From Streptomyces scabichelini (GTDB lineage Bacteria > Actinomycetota > Actinomycetes > Streptomycetales > Streptomycetaceae): DNA of 64,000 nt. The number at the start of each line of letters is the position of its first letter. Within the stretch, counting starts at the first letter, position 1. Made by a program: the position numbers and the translations under genes. Below are positions 8,423-16,166 of this stretch, in pieces. The DNA lies in assembly GCF_011045015.1 (NCBI RefSeq), contig NZ_JAAKZY010000016.1:1-64000 (forward strand). The letters are read 5' to 3'. Below the pieces are notes generated by a model, which saw only the letters and a list, made by a program, of their open reading frames with translations, was not told where the DNA came from and did not search any database.

Positions 8423-9735
8423 GAGGGCCGCGCATGAGCATGCCCCGCAAGGGCGGGGCCGTCGCCTGGGCGGCGATCGGTTCGCTGCTGCTGTCGGGCT
8501 GCGAGTTCAACGGCTGGTACGACGTGGAGCTGCCCGGTGGCGCCGCCGCGGACGGCCACGCCTATCACGTCACGGTCGAGTTCAGGGACGTACTCGACCT
8601 GGTGCCGCAGTCGGCGGTGAAGGTCAACAACGTCACCGTGGGCGCCGTCGAGAAGGTGGAGCTGGCCGGCTGGCACGCGCGGGTACGGCTGCGGGTCGCC
8701 GACTCGGTGAAGCTGCCCGGCAACGCGGTCGCCGAGCTGCGGCAGACCAGCATGCTCGGCGAGAAGTACGTGGCGCTGTCCGCCCCGCCGGACGCCGATC
8801 CCGTGGGCCGGCTCGGTGACGGAGACCGGATCCCGCTGTCCCGCAGCGGCCGCAACCCGGAGATCGAGGAGGTGCTGTCCGCCCTGTCCGCGCTCCTCAA
8901 CGGCGGCGGAGTGGCCCAGCTCAAGACGATCACCGTGGAGCTCAACAAGGCTCTGGCGGGCCGGGAGAACCGGGTCAGGTCCCTGCTCAAGGAGCTGAAC
9001 ACGTTCCTCGGCGGCCTTGACGGGCAGCGCAAGGACATCGTGCGCGCGCTCAAGGGCATCGACCGGCTGGCCAAACGGCTCGGCAAGGAGAAGAAGACCA
9101 TCGCCCGGGCCGTCGACACCATGCCGCCCGCACTGAAGGTCCTCGCCGACCAGCGACGCGATCTCACGAAGATGCTCACCGCGCTGTCGAAGCTCGGCAA
9201 GACGGGCACCAAGGTGGTCAACGCCTCGGGGGACGACACGGTCGCGAACCTGAAGCAGCTGAGGCCGATCCTGCAACAGCTCAACAAGGCGGGCGACGAT
9301 CTGCCCAACTCCCTTGAGCTGCTGACCACTTACCCGTTCCCGCGCAATGCGGTGGACGCCGTCAAGGGCGACTACGTCAACCTCAAGGTGACCGCCGACC
9401 TCGACCTGGCGGGCATCTACGGCAACCTCGCCGACAAGCCCGGAGGGTCGGGCGAGGAGGACGAGGGCCGGGACGACGAGCCCGGGGTTCCGGACCTGCC
9501 AGGCCTCCCGGACGTGCCGGACGTACCACTGCCGACTGGGCTGCCGGACACCCCGGACACCCCTGATCTGCCGGATGCGCCCGTCGAGCCCTCTGCGCCC
9601 TCCGGCGGCGGCCCGCTGTGCCCACCGGTGTGCACCAGCAGCTATGCCGCCCACGGGACCTCGGGCTCAGACGGACTTCCGTCAGGGATCGACCTGGCGC
9701 TCGCGGAGCTCATGCTGAAGGGGATACAGCCGTGA
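8419..9735 (+). CDS. mceE: MceE-family lipoprotein
   Basis: This 438-residue Mce subunit is predicted to be a lipoprotein. The signal sequence AVAWAAIGSLLLSGCEF carries a lipobox (LLSGC), as expected for MceE (LprK in mycobacteria). The MCE domain follows (QSAVKVNNVTVGAVEKVEL, then TSMLGEKYVAL), then the helical domain. The C-terminus carries a low-complexity run of LPD/VPD/TPD units (about residues 355-400) before a short Cys-containing end, CPPVCTSS. The start at 8419 overlaps the mceD stop as ATGA; in-frame ATGs a few codons later are alternatives. The Pro/Asp-rich insert resembles in style the tail of the sigma factor at the operon head. Confidence 0.92.
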   Translation: MRGPRMSMPRKGGAVAWAAIGSLLLSGCEFNGWYDVELPGGAAADGHAYHVTVEFRDVLDLVPQSAVKVNNVTVGAVEKVELAGWHARVRLRVADSVKLPGNAVAELRQTSMLGEKYVALSAPPDADPVGRLGDGDRIPLSRSGRNPEIEEVLSALSALLNGGGVAQLKTITVELNKALAGRENRVRSLLKELNTFLGGLDGQRKDIVRALKGIDRLAKRLGKEKKTIARAVDTMPPALKVLADQRRDLTKMLTALSKLGKTGTKVVNASGDDTVANLKQLRPILQQLNKAGDDLPNSLELLTTYPFPRNAVDAVKGDYVNLKVTADLDLAGIYGNLADKPGGSGEEDEGRDDEPGVPDLPGLPDVPDVPLPTGLPDTPDTPDLPDAPVEPSAPSGGGPLCPPVCTSSYAAHGTSGSDGLPSGIDLALAELMLKGIQP

Positions 9736-11015
9736 TCACACGTACGGTCAAGGCTCAGCTGCTCGCCTTCGCCACCGTCACCGCCGTCGGGGTGTCGTAC
9801 GTCGGCGCCGAGTACACGGGCCTGGTGGACGAACTCCTCGACCGCGGTTACACCGTGCGGGCCGACTTCGCCGACTCCGGGGGCATCTTCCGCGGCGCCG
9901 AGGTCACATATCGCGGGGTGCCGGTGGGCCGGGTCGGCGCGCTGCGCTTGTCCGGCTCCGACGGCGTCTCGGTGTCGCTCGACATCGAGGGCGACGGGCC
10001 GCGCATCCCGGCGGACACCCTGGCCGTGGTGGCGAACCGTTCGGCGGTGGGCGAGCAGTACGTCGATCTGCAGCCGCGCGACTCCGGCGGCCCGTACCTG
10101 ATGGACGGCAGCACGATCCCGCGCGACAGCACACGGGTTCCGCTGCCCGTCACGGACATGGTCCTCAGTCTCGACCGGCTGGTGACCTCGGTCGGCAAGG
10201 ACGATCTGCGGGTCACCGTCGACGAGTTGGGCAAGGCCTTCTCCGGCACCGGACCGCCGCTGAGCAGACTGGTGGACTCGGGCAACTCGCTCGTCGAGTC
10301 GGCGTCCGACGCGCTCCCGCAGACGGTCTCGCTGATCGAGGACTCGCGGAAGGTCCTCAAGACACAGGCCGACCAGGGCTCGTCCATCAAGTCGTTCTCG
10401 CGCGATCTGGCGGCGCTCACCGCGGAGTTGAAGTCGAGCGACGGGGACCTGCGCAAGCTGATCGGGAATGCGACACCGGCCGCGCAGGAGGTCAACTCGC
10501 TGCTGAAGTCCACCAGTCCGGATCTGCCGGTCCTGCTGGCCAACCTGATCAGCGGCGGCCAGGTCACGCTGGCCCGGCTGCCCGGCGTGGAGCAGGCCCT
10601 GGTCACCTTCCCGGTGGTGGTCGAGGGCAGTTACACCGTCATCCCGGGCGACGGCACCACTCACTTCGGCCTGGTCGTGGGCGCCGACGACCCGCCGCCG
10701 TGCACCCAGGGATACGGGACGCGTCGGCGCGACCCCGCGGACACGAGCACGCGCCCGGCGAACACCGACGCGCGCTGCACCGCTCCGCGCGGCGGCGACA
10801 CCTCGGTGCGCGGCGCGCAGAACGCCCCCGGTGCGTCGGCCGGTTCCGGTTCCGGCGGTGCGGGCCGGGCGGCGTACGTCGCGCCGTACGACCCGGAGAC
10901 CGGCACCGCCACCGGCCCGGACGGAACGCCCGTCGAGATCGGCTCGACCGGCGGCCAACAGACCGTGTTCGGAAAGGAGTCGTGGCAATGGCTGCTAGTG
11001 GGACCGATGGCGTGA
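9732..11015 (+). CDS. mceF: MceF-family protein
   Basis: This last Mce subunit has 427 residues and uses a GTG start that overlaps the mceE stop (GTGA). A short N-terminal membrane helix (LLAFATVTAVGVSYVGAEY) precedes the MCE domain (FRGAEVTYRGVPVGRVGAL, then SAVGEQYVDLQP) and the helical domain. The C-terminal region is Gly/Ser/Ala-rich, contains cysteines (CTQGYG, RCTAP) and ends in VFGKESWQWLLVGPMA, a typical MceF ending. Its 3' end overlaps the start of the next gene by 28 nt, so the accessory protein is coupled to the core operon. Confidence 0.91.
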   Translation: MITRTVKAQLLAFATVTAVGVSYVGAEYTGLVDELLDRGYTVRADFADSGGIFRGAEVTYRGVPVGRVGALRLSGSDGVSVSLDIEGDGPRIPADTLAVVANRSAVGEQYVDLQPRDSGGPYLMDGSTIPRDSTRVPLPVTDMVLSLDRLVTSVGKDDLRVTVDELGKAFSGTGPPLSRLVDSGNSLVESASDALPQTVSLIEDSRKVLKTQADQGSSIKSFSRDLAALTAELKSSDGDLRKLIGNATPAAQEVNSLLKSTSPDLPVLLANLISGGQVTLARLPGVEQALVTFPVVVEGSYTVIPGDGTTHFGLVVGADDPPPCTQGYGTRRRDPADTSTRPANTDARCTAPRGGDTSVRGAQNAPGASAGSGSGGAGRAAYVAPYDPETGTATGPDGTPVEIGSTGGQQTVFGKESWQWLLVGPMA

Positions 11016-11668
11016 TCGGGAAGCTGCGCGCGATGGGCGGGAGCGTCCTGGCAGCGGCCGGGCGGAGCGGGGCTGGGCGCTGCAGGGCGCCCCGTCAGGG
11101 GCGCGGGGCTGTGACATATGCGGCTCCGCCGCGTGGGCGCGACCAGCCACAGACGACCCGCACTCGTCATACCGCTCTTGCCGCGAAGCGCCCGCGCAGG
11201 GCCCTGTCGGCAGGACTCGCCGTGGCAACGGCAGTGACCACCGCGCTCACCATCTGGCTGAGCATCCAGTCGTACGAGCGGCACGAGGCGGACCAACGGC
11301 GCCAGGACATCCTCGCGGCGGCCCGCCAGTCCGCACTGAACTTCACCTCGCTCGACTACCGGCGCTACGACCGGGACAGCGGGAACGTGCTGAAGGGCGC
11401 CACCGGCGACTTCAAGGAGCAGTTCGCCGCGCAGACCGAGGAGTTGACCGCGCTGGTCGCCCGAAACAAGTCGGTGTCCGAGGGCCGTGTCCTCGATGCG
11501 GGCATCGTCCGGTCCGGCGAGCGCTCGGCCCGCGTTCTGGTGGTCGCCGACAGCAAGGTGACCAACACGGCCGTGCCCGACGGGGAGGCGCGCACCTACC
11601 GGCTGCAACTCGACCTCGTCCTCAAGGACGGTCGCTGGCTGACGTCCGACGTGGAGTTCGTCGGCTGA
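10988..11668 (+). CDS. Mce-associated membrane protein (Mas/Mam type)
   Basis: This 226-residue protein is encoded immediately after mceF. The ATG at 10988 has AAAGGAG 8 nt upstream, inside the mceF gene. After about 75 residues comes one membrane helix (LSAGLAVATAVTTALTIWLS), then a periplasmic domain with SALNFTSLDYRRYDRDSGN, the pattern shared by Mce-associated proteins, which are thought to stabilise Mce complexes. The cytoplasmic lead is odd. About residues 30-58 are encoded by a copy of a Streptomyces dispersed repeat (11083-11160) read in frame, giving low-complexity Arg/Gly/Ala sequence. This looks like an insertion that the protein tolerates. The identification of the domain is firm; the role is inferred from the family. 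Confidence 0.87.
   Translation: MAASGTDGVIGKLRAMGGSVLAAAGRSGAGRCRAPRQGRGAVTYAAPPRGRDQPQTTRTRHTALAAKRPRRALSAGLAVATAVTTALTIWLSIQSYERHEADQRRQDILAAARQSALNFTSLDYRRYDRDSGNVLKGATGDFKEQFAAQTEELTALVARNKSVSEGRVLDAGIVRSGERSARVLVVADSKVTNTAVPDGEARTYRLQLDLVLKDGRWLTSDVEFVG
11083..11160. repeat. Dispersed Streptomyces repeat inside a coding sequence
   Basis: The sequence GGGCGCCCCGTCAGGGGCGC begins a segment that continues through GCGGCTCCGCCGCGTGGGCG and ends CGACCAGCCACAGACG. It resembles the CGACCAGCCAC repeat at 79-111 and, from memory, a widespread Streptomyces intergenic repeat with a GCGGC-TCC-GCCGC hairpin. Here it sits within an open reading frame without breaking it. Confidence 0.6.
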
Positions 11669-11689
11669 CCGGGCTCCGCCCCGCCGTAC

Positions 11690-11743
11690 AACCCGTGCCG
11701 TACGAACAGTGCCGTACGGCCAGTCCAGTGCCGTACGACCAGT
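11690..11743. repeat. Short direct repeats of GTGCCGTACG
   Basis: Between the two Mce-associated genes, GTGCCGTACGA occurs at about 11696, CAGTGCCGTACGG at about 11709 and CAGTGCCGTACGA at about 11727, just before the AAGGAG of the next gene. The unit is short and imperfect. It may be replication slippage or a binding-site cluster; I cannot tell which. Confidence 0.45.
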
Positions 11744-11756
11744 AAGGAGCAAGACC

Positions 11757-12566
11757 GTGGCGAACCCGACCTCCCGAGCGCGCGGCACCGGCTCGCCCGC
11801 CCGCCGCACCCTGACGGCGGCCGCCCGCGCGGCGGCCAAGCGTGCGGAACGCGTCACCGGCGGCCCCGGGGCCCCGGCCACGGCCACGGCCACGGCCCCG
11901 ACGGAAGCGGGCGCCGACACGACACCGCGACGGCCGACGGAGCAGAAGTCCGGGCCCACCTTGGTCATCGAGGCCCCGGACGGCTGGGACGACCCACCCG
12001 AGCCGTCACCGGAGTTGTTCGAGGGCGAGACCGAGAGCGGCTCCGGTACCGCGACAGGGCGATCCCGCGGGGGGCTGCTGACCGCGATCCTGTCCGTCCT
12101 GCTCGTGGCGGGTCTGGTCGCGGTCGCCGTGCTCGGGTGGCAGTACCGCGAGGGGCGGCGGGCCGAGGAGGCACGGGGGCAGGCGCTCACGGCCGCGCGC
12201 AAGGCGGCGCCCGTCGTGCTGTCGTACGACTACCGGCGTCTGGACCGTGACTTCACCGCGGCGCGCGCCCATCTCACCGGGGACTTCCGCGACGAGTACC
12301 GGAAGACCACGAAGACGGTGGTCGGGCCGACGGCCAGGAAGTACGAGGGGGTGGTGAAGGCCACCGTCGTGGAGCCCGTCGGCGGCGGCACTCCCGCGGC
12401 CTCGGTCGTGTCCGCCTCACCGGACAGGGCGGTGGTGTTGCTCTTCGTCAACCAGGTGACCAGGAGCACTCAGGTCTCGGGGCCGCGCGTGGATCTGAAC
12501 CGGGTGCGGATGACGCTCGACCGCACCTCCGAGGGCTGGAAGGTGAGCGCCGTCGACGCGCTCTGA
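11757..12566 (+). CDS. Second Mce-associated membrane protein
   Basis: This 269-residue protein starts at a GTG with AAGGAG 7 nt upstream. A long Ala/Thr/Pro-rich cytoplasmic part (residues 1-115) precedes one membrane helix (LLTAILSVLLVAGLVAVAVLGW). A C-terminal domain follows with SYDYRRLDRDFTAARAHLTG, parallel to SLDYRRYDRDSGN in the preceding gene, so the two are paralogs. Such pairs close many actinobacterial mce operons and are presumed to be structural partners of the Mce complex. It is the last gene of the operon: a strong terminator lies 15 nt after the stop. The Ala/Thr repeats at about residues 38-55 (ATATATAP) are low complexity. Confidence 0.87.
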   Translation: MANPTSRARGTGSPARRTLTAAARAAAKRAERVTGGPGAPATATATAPTEAGADTTPRRPTEQKSGPTLVIEAPDGWDDPPEPSPELFEGETESGSGTATGRSRGGLLTAILSVLLVAGLVAVAVLGWQYREGRRAEEARGQALTAARKAAPVVLSYDYRRLDRDFTAARAHLTGDFRDEYRKTTKTVVGPTARKYEGVVKATVVEPVGGGTPAASVVSASPDRAVVLLFVNQVTRSTQVSGPRVDLNRVRMTLDRTSEGWKVSAVDAL

Positions 12567-12581
12567 GCCCTCTCCCCGGCC

Positions 12582-12618
12582 ATGCCCTCCGCGCAGCTCG
12601 CGCGGAGGGCATCTTTTT
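12582..12618 (+). terminator. Rho-independent terminator of the mce operon
   Basis: A perfect 13-bp stem ATGCCCTCCGCGC/GCGCGGAGGGCAT with a 5-nt loop (AGCTC) is followed by CTTTTT. It begins 15 nt after the last mce-operon stop codon. Confidence 0.9.
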
Positions 12619-12678
12619 GCGACCGCTCTTGACAGGCCTCCCCCACTCCAGGCAGCCTTTCCATCAAGCAGAATTCAT

Positions 12679-12695
12679 ATTCCGTATTACGGAAT
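12679..12695. promoter_or_regulatory. Palindromic operator ATTCCGTATTACGGAAT
   Basis: A perfect 17-bp palindrome (8-bp arms around a central T) lies 59 bp upstream of the hydroxypyruvate isomerase start, in a locally AT-rich stretch. Its form suits a dimeric repressor. IclR-family regulators often control glyoxylate/allantoin genes of this kind, so a protein of that family is a reasonable guess, but no regulator gene is adjacent. Confidence 0.65.
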
Positions 12696-12753
12696 CACAA
12701 ATTTATCCTTTGGTCGGACCTCGATCTCGATACGGAAGGGAGCGCCGACCCCG

Positions 12754-13611
12754 ATGCCGGGTTCTGAATGGGGCACAGCCGCAGACCAGCGCTTCAACGT
12801 CAACCTGTCGATCCTCTTCACGGAACTCCCGCTCCTGGAGCGCCCCGCGGCCGCCGCCGAGGCGGGCTTCACCGCGGTCGAGCTGTGGTGGCCCTGGGTC
12901 GACTCGCCCACCCCGGAGCGGTCCGAACTCGATGCCCTGAAGCAGGCGATCGAGGACGCGGGCGTCCGGCTGACGGGCCTGAACTTCTACGCCGGGCAGT
13001 TGCCGGGCCCGGACCGGGGCGCGCTGTCGATCCCGGGCGAGGAGTCGGAGAGGTTCCGCGCGAACGTCGACGTGGCGGCGGACTTCGCCCGGTCCCTGGG
13101 CTGCAAGGCGCTCAACGCGCTGTACGGCAACCGGGTCGAGGGCGTGGACCCGGCCGAGCAGGACGCACTCGCCCTGCGGAATCTCGTGCTCGCGGCCCGG
13201 GCTGCCGACCGGATCGGCGCGATCCTGCTGATCGAGACTCTCAACCAGCCGGAGTCGCCGTACTACCCGCTGGTGTCCGCCCCGGCCGGCATCGGCATCG
13301 TCGACAAGGTCAACGAGGCGTCCGGCCTCGGCAACGCCAAGTTCCTCATGGACCTCTACCACCTGTCCATGAACGGCGAGGACCTGCCGTCGGTGATCGA
13401 GCGATACGCCGCGAAGACCGGCCACGTCCAGATCGCCGACAACCCGGGCCGCGGCGCCCCCGGCACGGGAACGCTGCCGCTGGAGGACCTCCTCGGCCGG
13501 CTGAGGAAGGCGGGTTACGAGGGCTGGGTGGGCCTGGAGTACAAGCCGGGCGACCGCCCCAGCGCCGAGGCCTTCGGGTGGCTGCCGCGCGAGGCGCGCG
13601 CCGCCCGCTGA
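12754..13611 (+). CDS. hyi: Hydroxypyruvate isomerase (TIM barrel)
   Basis: This 285-residue cytosolic enzyme of the AP-endonuclease-2 TIM-barrel family converts hydroxypyruvate and tartronate semialdehyde into each other in glyoxylate use. Visible family features are the N-terminal FNVNLSILFTELPLLERPAA, AGFTAVELWWPW, the catalytic-Glu strand LLIETLNQPESPYYP and the ending HVQIADNPGRGAPGTGTL. The ATG at 12754 has GGAAGGGAG about 11 nt upstream, slightly far. The first homologous residue is about position 13, so a short N-terminal extension may be untranslated in reality. The next gene encodes the tartronate semialdehyde reductase, 45 bp downstream, so the two form an operon. Glyoxylate carboligase (gcl), the usual third member, is absent from the window. 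Confidence 0.9.
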   Translation: MPGSEWGTAADQRFNVNLSILFTELPLLERPAAAAEAGFTAVELWWPWVDSPTPERSELDALKQAIEDAGVRLTGLNFYAGQLPGPDRGALSIPGEESERFRANVDVAADFARSLGCKALNALYGNRVEGVDPAEQDALALRNLVLAARAADRIGAILLIETLNQPESPYYPLVSAPAGIGIVDKVNEASGLGNAKFLMDLYHLSMNGEDLPSVIERYAAKTGHVQIADNPGRGAPGTGTLPLEDLLGRLRKAGYEGWVGLEYKPGDRPSAEAFGWLPREARAAR

Positions 13612-13656
13612 GCGGCAACTCACCGACGTAGCAAGGCATTTCAGAGAGGCACCCTC

Positions 13657-14565
13657 ATGAGCAGCAATCTTCCCAAGGTCGCGCTTCCCAAGGTCGCGTG
13701 GATAGGCCTCGGCATCATGGGCTCCCCCATGTCCGAGAACCTGGTCAAGGCGGGTTACGACGTCACCGGCCACACCCTGGAGCAGGACAAGCTCGACCGT
13801 CTGGCCGCCGCCGGTGGGACCGCGGCCGGTTCCATCGCCGAAGCCGTGCGGGACGCCGATGTCGTGATCACGATGGTGCCGGCGTCACCGCAGGTCGAGG
13901 CCATCGCGTACGGCCCTGACGGCATCCTGGAGAACGCGAGGCCGGGCGCCCTGCTGATCGACATGTCCTCCATCACCCCGCAGACCTCCGTCGACCTGGC
14001 CAAGGCCGCGGCGGCGAAGGGCATCCGCGTCCTGGACGCCCCGGTATCCGGCGGCGAGGCGGGCGCAGTCGAGGCCGTGCTGTCCATCATGGTCGGCGGC
14101 GGGCAGGCCGACTTCGACGAGGCGAAACCGATCTTCGAGGCGCTCGGCAGGACCATCGTGCTCTGCGGCCCGCACGGCTCCGGCCAGACCGTGAAGGCCG
14201 CGAACCAGCTGATCGTCGCCGTGAACATCCAGGCTTGCGCCGAGGCCGTCGTCTTCCTGGAGAAGTCGGGCGTCGACCTGAAGGCCGCCCTCGACGTCCT
14301 GAACGGCGGCCTCGCGGGCTCCACCGTGCTGACGCGCAAGAAGGACAACTTCCTGAACCGCGACTTCAAGCCGGGCTTCCGTATCGACCTCCACCACAAG
14401 GACATGGGCATCGTCACGGACGCCGCCCGCAACGTCGGCGCCGCACTGCCGGTCGGCGCCGTGGTCGCACAGCTCGTCGCCTCGCTGCGTACGCAGGGCG
14501 ACGGCGGCCTGGACCACTCCGCGCTGCTGCGCGCGGTCGAGCGCCTGTCCGGCGCGCGGGTCTGA
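13657..14565 (+). CDS. glxR: 2-hydroxy-3-oxopropionate (tartronate semialdehyde) reductase
   Basis: This 302-residue NAD(P)H-dependent enzyme of the beta-hydroxyacid dehydrogenase family reduces tartronate semialdehyde to D-glycerate. The N-terminal Rossmann motif is WIGLGIMGSPMSENLVKAGY. The substrate-binding signature is DAPVSGGEAGAVEAVLSIMV. The catalytic Lys region is GSGQTVKAANQLIV, and a C-terminal helical domain contains DLHHKDMGIVTDAARNVG. AGAGAGG lies 8 nt before the ATG. Length is standard for the family. With hyi it supplies the lower part of the glyoxylate-to-glycerate pathway, and the shared palindrome at 12679-12695 probably controls both genes. Confidence 0.92.
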   Translation: MSSNLPKVALPKVAWIGLGIMGSPMSENLVKAGYDVTGHTLEQDKLDRLAAAGGTAAGSIAEAVRDADVVITMVPASPQVEAIAYGPDGILENARPGALLIDMSSITPQTSVDLAKAAAAKGIRVLDAPVSGGEAGAVEAVLSIMVGGGQADFDEAKPIFEALGRTIVLCGPHGSGQTVKAANQLIVAVNIQACAEAVVFLEKSGVDLKAALDVLNGGLAGSTVLTRKKDNFLNRDFKPGFRIDLHHKDMGIVTDAARNVGAALPVGAVVAQLVASLRTQGDGGLDHSALLRAVERLSGARV

Positions 14566-14569
14566 CACG

Positions 14570-14628
14570 CCGATACCGCCGGCCGATACGACCAGCCGAT
14601 ACCGCGACCCGATAGCGCCACCCGATAA
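14570..14628. repeat. Five 13-bp tandem units headed by CCGATA
   Basis: CCGATA(C/G/A) begins at 14570, 14583, 14596, 14609 and 14622, exactly 13 bp apart, directly after the reductase stop codon. The six bases between the heads vary but stay GC-rich. The strict period shows tandem amplification, or positions on nearly the same face of the helix that would suit a binding array. Confidence 0.85.
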
Positions 14629-14630
14629 CT

Positions 14631-14688
14631 CCGGGCGGCGCCGCCGCCGACATCTGTCCTGTCGCGCCCAGGTGGCGGCGCCGCCCGG
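14631..14688. repeat. Long GC inverted repeat
   Basis: The 15-bp arms CCGGGCGGCGCCGCC (14631-14645) and GGCGGCGCCGCCCGG (14674-14688) are perfectly complementary across a 28-nt loop. There is no T tract, so it may be a processing or stability hairpin at the end of the hyi-glxR transcript. Confidence 0.7.
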
Positions 14689-14712
14689 ACCACACACCAC
14701 ATCACGCAGAGA

Positions 14713-14748
14713 GAGCGCCGAGCACGGACGGTTCCGTGTTCGGCGCTC
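14713..14748. terminator. Terminator-like hairpin after glxR
   Basis: GAGCGCCGAGCACGGA pairs with TCCGTGTTCGGCGCTC (one G-T pair) around a 4-nt loop. A long GC-rich stem without a clear T run is typical of Streptomyces transcription ends. Confidence 0.65.
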
Positions 14749-14866
14749 CCTGTGTCCCGCCCGTACTCCACCGGGCGTACGCCGCCTACGGAACCCTCAA
14801 ATCAAGCTCTGAACACTGCTCCGGGGGCTTCAACTCTCCCTGGGTCCGGGCACATCCTCAGCACAT

Positions 14867-14897
14867 GAGGCCCGCCGGCACGGGGGCGGCGGGCCTC
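14867..14897. terminator. GC hairpin, probable bidirectional terminator
   Basis: The arms GAGGCCCGCC (14867-14876) and GGCGGGCCTC (14888-14897) flank an 11-nt loop between two converging genes (glxR on plus, the phosphatase-family gene on minus). Stem position and strength suggest termination. The stretch 14566-15006 contains no gene I can support, only this and the neighbouring repeats. Confidence 0.6.
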
Positions 14898-14984
14898 GGC
14901 TCGGGGGAGCCATGAGCAGCGGTGCGACGGCCACAGGGGAGTTGAAGCCCCTGCGCCGCCGCACCGCTGCGGTCGCTCCCGTCT

Positions 14985-15024
14985 TGTCACCAGCTGATTC
15001 CGGCTGTTACCAGCTGATTCCGGC
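14985..15024. repeat. 20-bp tandem duplication across a stop codon
   Basis: TGTCACCAGCTGATTCCGGC (14985-15004) is followed directly by TGTTACCAGCTGATTCCGGC. On the minus strand these encode the last codons (AGISW plus stop) of the phosphatase-family gene twice. The first stop is TAA; the duplicated copy would read through to TGA. Confidence 0.85.
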
Positions 15025-16143
15025 CGCCACCGGCCGGTGGTCGCTGCCGGTGGCCGGCAGCACCCATGAGCTCTCCGACTCCACGCCGCGGACCAGGATC
15101 TGGTCGATCCGCACCACCGGGAACTTCGCCGGCCAGCTGAAGCCGAAGCCGTCCCCGGCCACGTCCTGGGCCGAGCGCAGCTGCGAGGTGAGGCCGTCGA
15201 ACGCGCGGTCGTCCATGGTGCCGTTCAGGTCTCCGAGCACCACCACCCGCTCGTTCCGCTCGGCGGCGACGGCCTCGCCGAGCGCCTGCGCGTTTCTGTC
15301 CCGCCCGTCCGTCGAGAAGCCCGTTCTGGGATTCACCCGTGCCGACCCCAGGTGGGCCACATACACCGCCAGCGGACCCTGGTCCGTGGCCACCGTGGTG
15401 CGCAGCGCCCGGTTGTAGGCCATCTTGACCTCGGGCGGCTTGGTGTCCCCCAGCGGCCCGACGTCCTGCTCGATGTCGACCGGCCTGGTGTCCGACAGCG
15501 GCAGCTTGCTCCACAGCCCGACCGTGCCCTGCACCGTGTGGTACGGGTACGTCTTCGCCAGCTCCTTCTCGTACGTGCCCCTGGCCTGCTCGGTCATCTC
15601 CTCCAGGGCCAGCACGTGCGCGCCGGAGGCGGCCAGGTCGCGGGCGGTGCCGGCCGGGTCGGGGTTGTCGGCGCCGACGTTGTGGCTGGCCACGGTGAGG
15701 TCGGTGCCGGGGTGGGACTTGTCGATGAGCAGCGCGCCGAAGAGGTTCAGCCACACCATGACCGGCAGCAGCAGCGCGACCACCGCGGAGGCGGAGCGGC
15801 GCCACAGCGCCCCGGCCAGCAGCACCGGGATGAACAGGCCGAACCACGGCAGGAGGGTCTCCACCAGGCTGCCGAGGTTTCCGATCCCGTTCGGGATCTT
15901 GGCGTGCAGCAGCATGAACAGGGTGAGGAGCAACGCCAGTGCCGCGAGGACCAGGCCGCGCTTCCAGGGCCCCGGCCGGGAGCCGAGGTGGATCGCCCGG
16001 CGGATGCCCGCTGACAGCGCTTCGCGCCAGATACCGGAACCGGAGCCGGTGTCCCGGCGGTCGGCGCCGCCCTGTCCGGTCTGCTCCGCCGTGTCGGCCT
16101 GCTCCCCCGTGTCGGCCTGCGCCGCCGTGTCGGCGTGCGCCAT
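15007..16143 (-). CDS. Membrane-anchored endonuclease/exonuclease/phosphatase family protein
   Basis: This 378-residue protein begins with a charged, Asp/Thr/Glu-repetitive cytoplasmic part (ADTAAQADTGEQADTAEQ). About three membrane helices follow (KRGLVLAALALLLTLFMLLH, LPWFGLFIPVLLAGALW, AVVALLLPVMVWLNLFGALL). The extracytoplasmic DNase-I-like hydrolase domain shows VASHNVGADN, VVVLGDLNGTMDD and the C-terminal catalytic GSDHRPVAAGI. Such proteins hydrolyse phosphodiesters or phosphoesters; the substrate is unknown. I chose ATG 16143 (GAGGAC upstream). A GTG at 16170 overlapping the stop of the vanY-like gene as GTGA is a real alternative. It is cotranscribed with that gene, so a role in envelope maintenance is plausible but unproven. 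Confidence 0.82.
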   Translation of the reverse strand: MAHADTAAQADTGEQADTAEQTGQGGADRRDTGSGSGIWREALSAGIRRAIHLGSRPGPWKRGLVLAALALLLTLFMLLHAKIPNGIGNLGSLVETLLPWFGLFIPVLLAGALWRRSASAVVALLLPVMVWLNLFGALLIDKSHPGTDLTVASHNVGADNPDPAGTARDLAASGAHVLALEEMTEQARGTYEKELAKTYPYHTVQGTVGLWSKLPLSDTRPVDIEQDVGPLGDTKPPEVKMAYNRALRTTVATDQGPLAVYVAHLGSARVNPRTGFSTDGRDRNAQALGEAVAAERNERVVVLGDLNGTMDDRAFDGLTSQLRSAQDVAGDGFGFSWPAKFPVVRIDQILVRGVESESSWVLPATGSDHRPVAAGISW

Positions 16144-16166
16144 CGACTGTCCTCGTTCACTGCCGG

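Noticed and set aside
11690-11743. Possible CRISPR-like array of GTGCCGTACG
   Set aside because: Only three short imperfect units with spacers of 3-8 bp and no cas genes. Not a CRISPR.
14570-14628. Possible CRISPR array of CCGATA units
   Set aside because: The unit is 13 bp with 6-7 variable bases, far below CRISPR repeat and spacer sizes.
14802-14990. 62-codon minus-strand frame between glxR and the phosphatase-family gene
   Set aside because: It runs through two hairpin regions, has Arg/Pro-rich composition, and no ribosome site or family resemblance.
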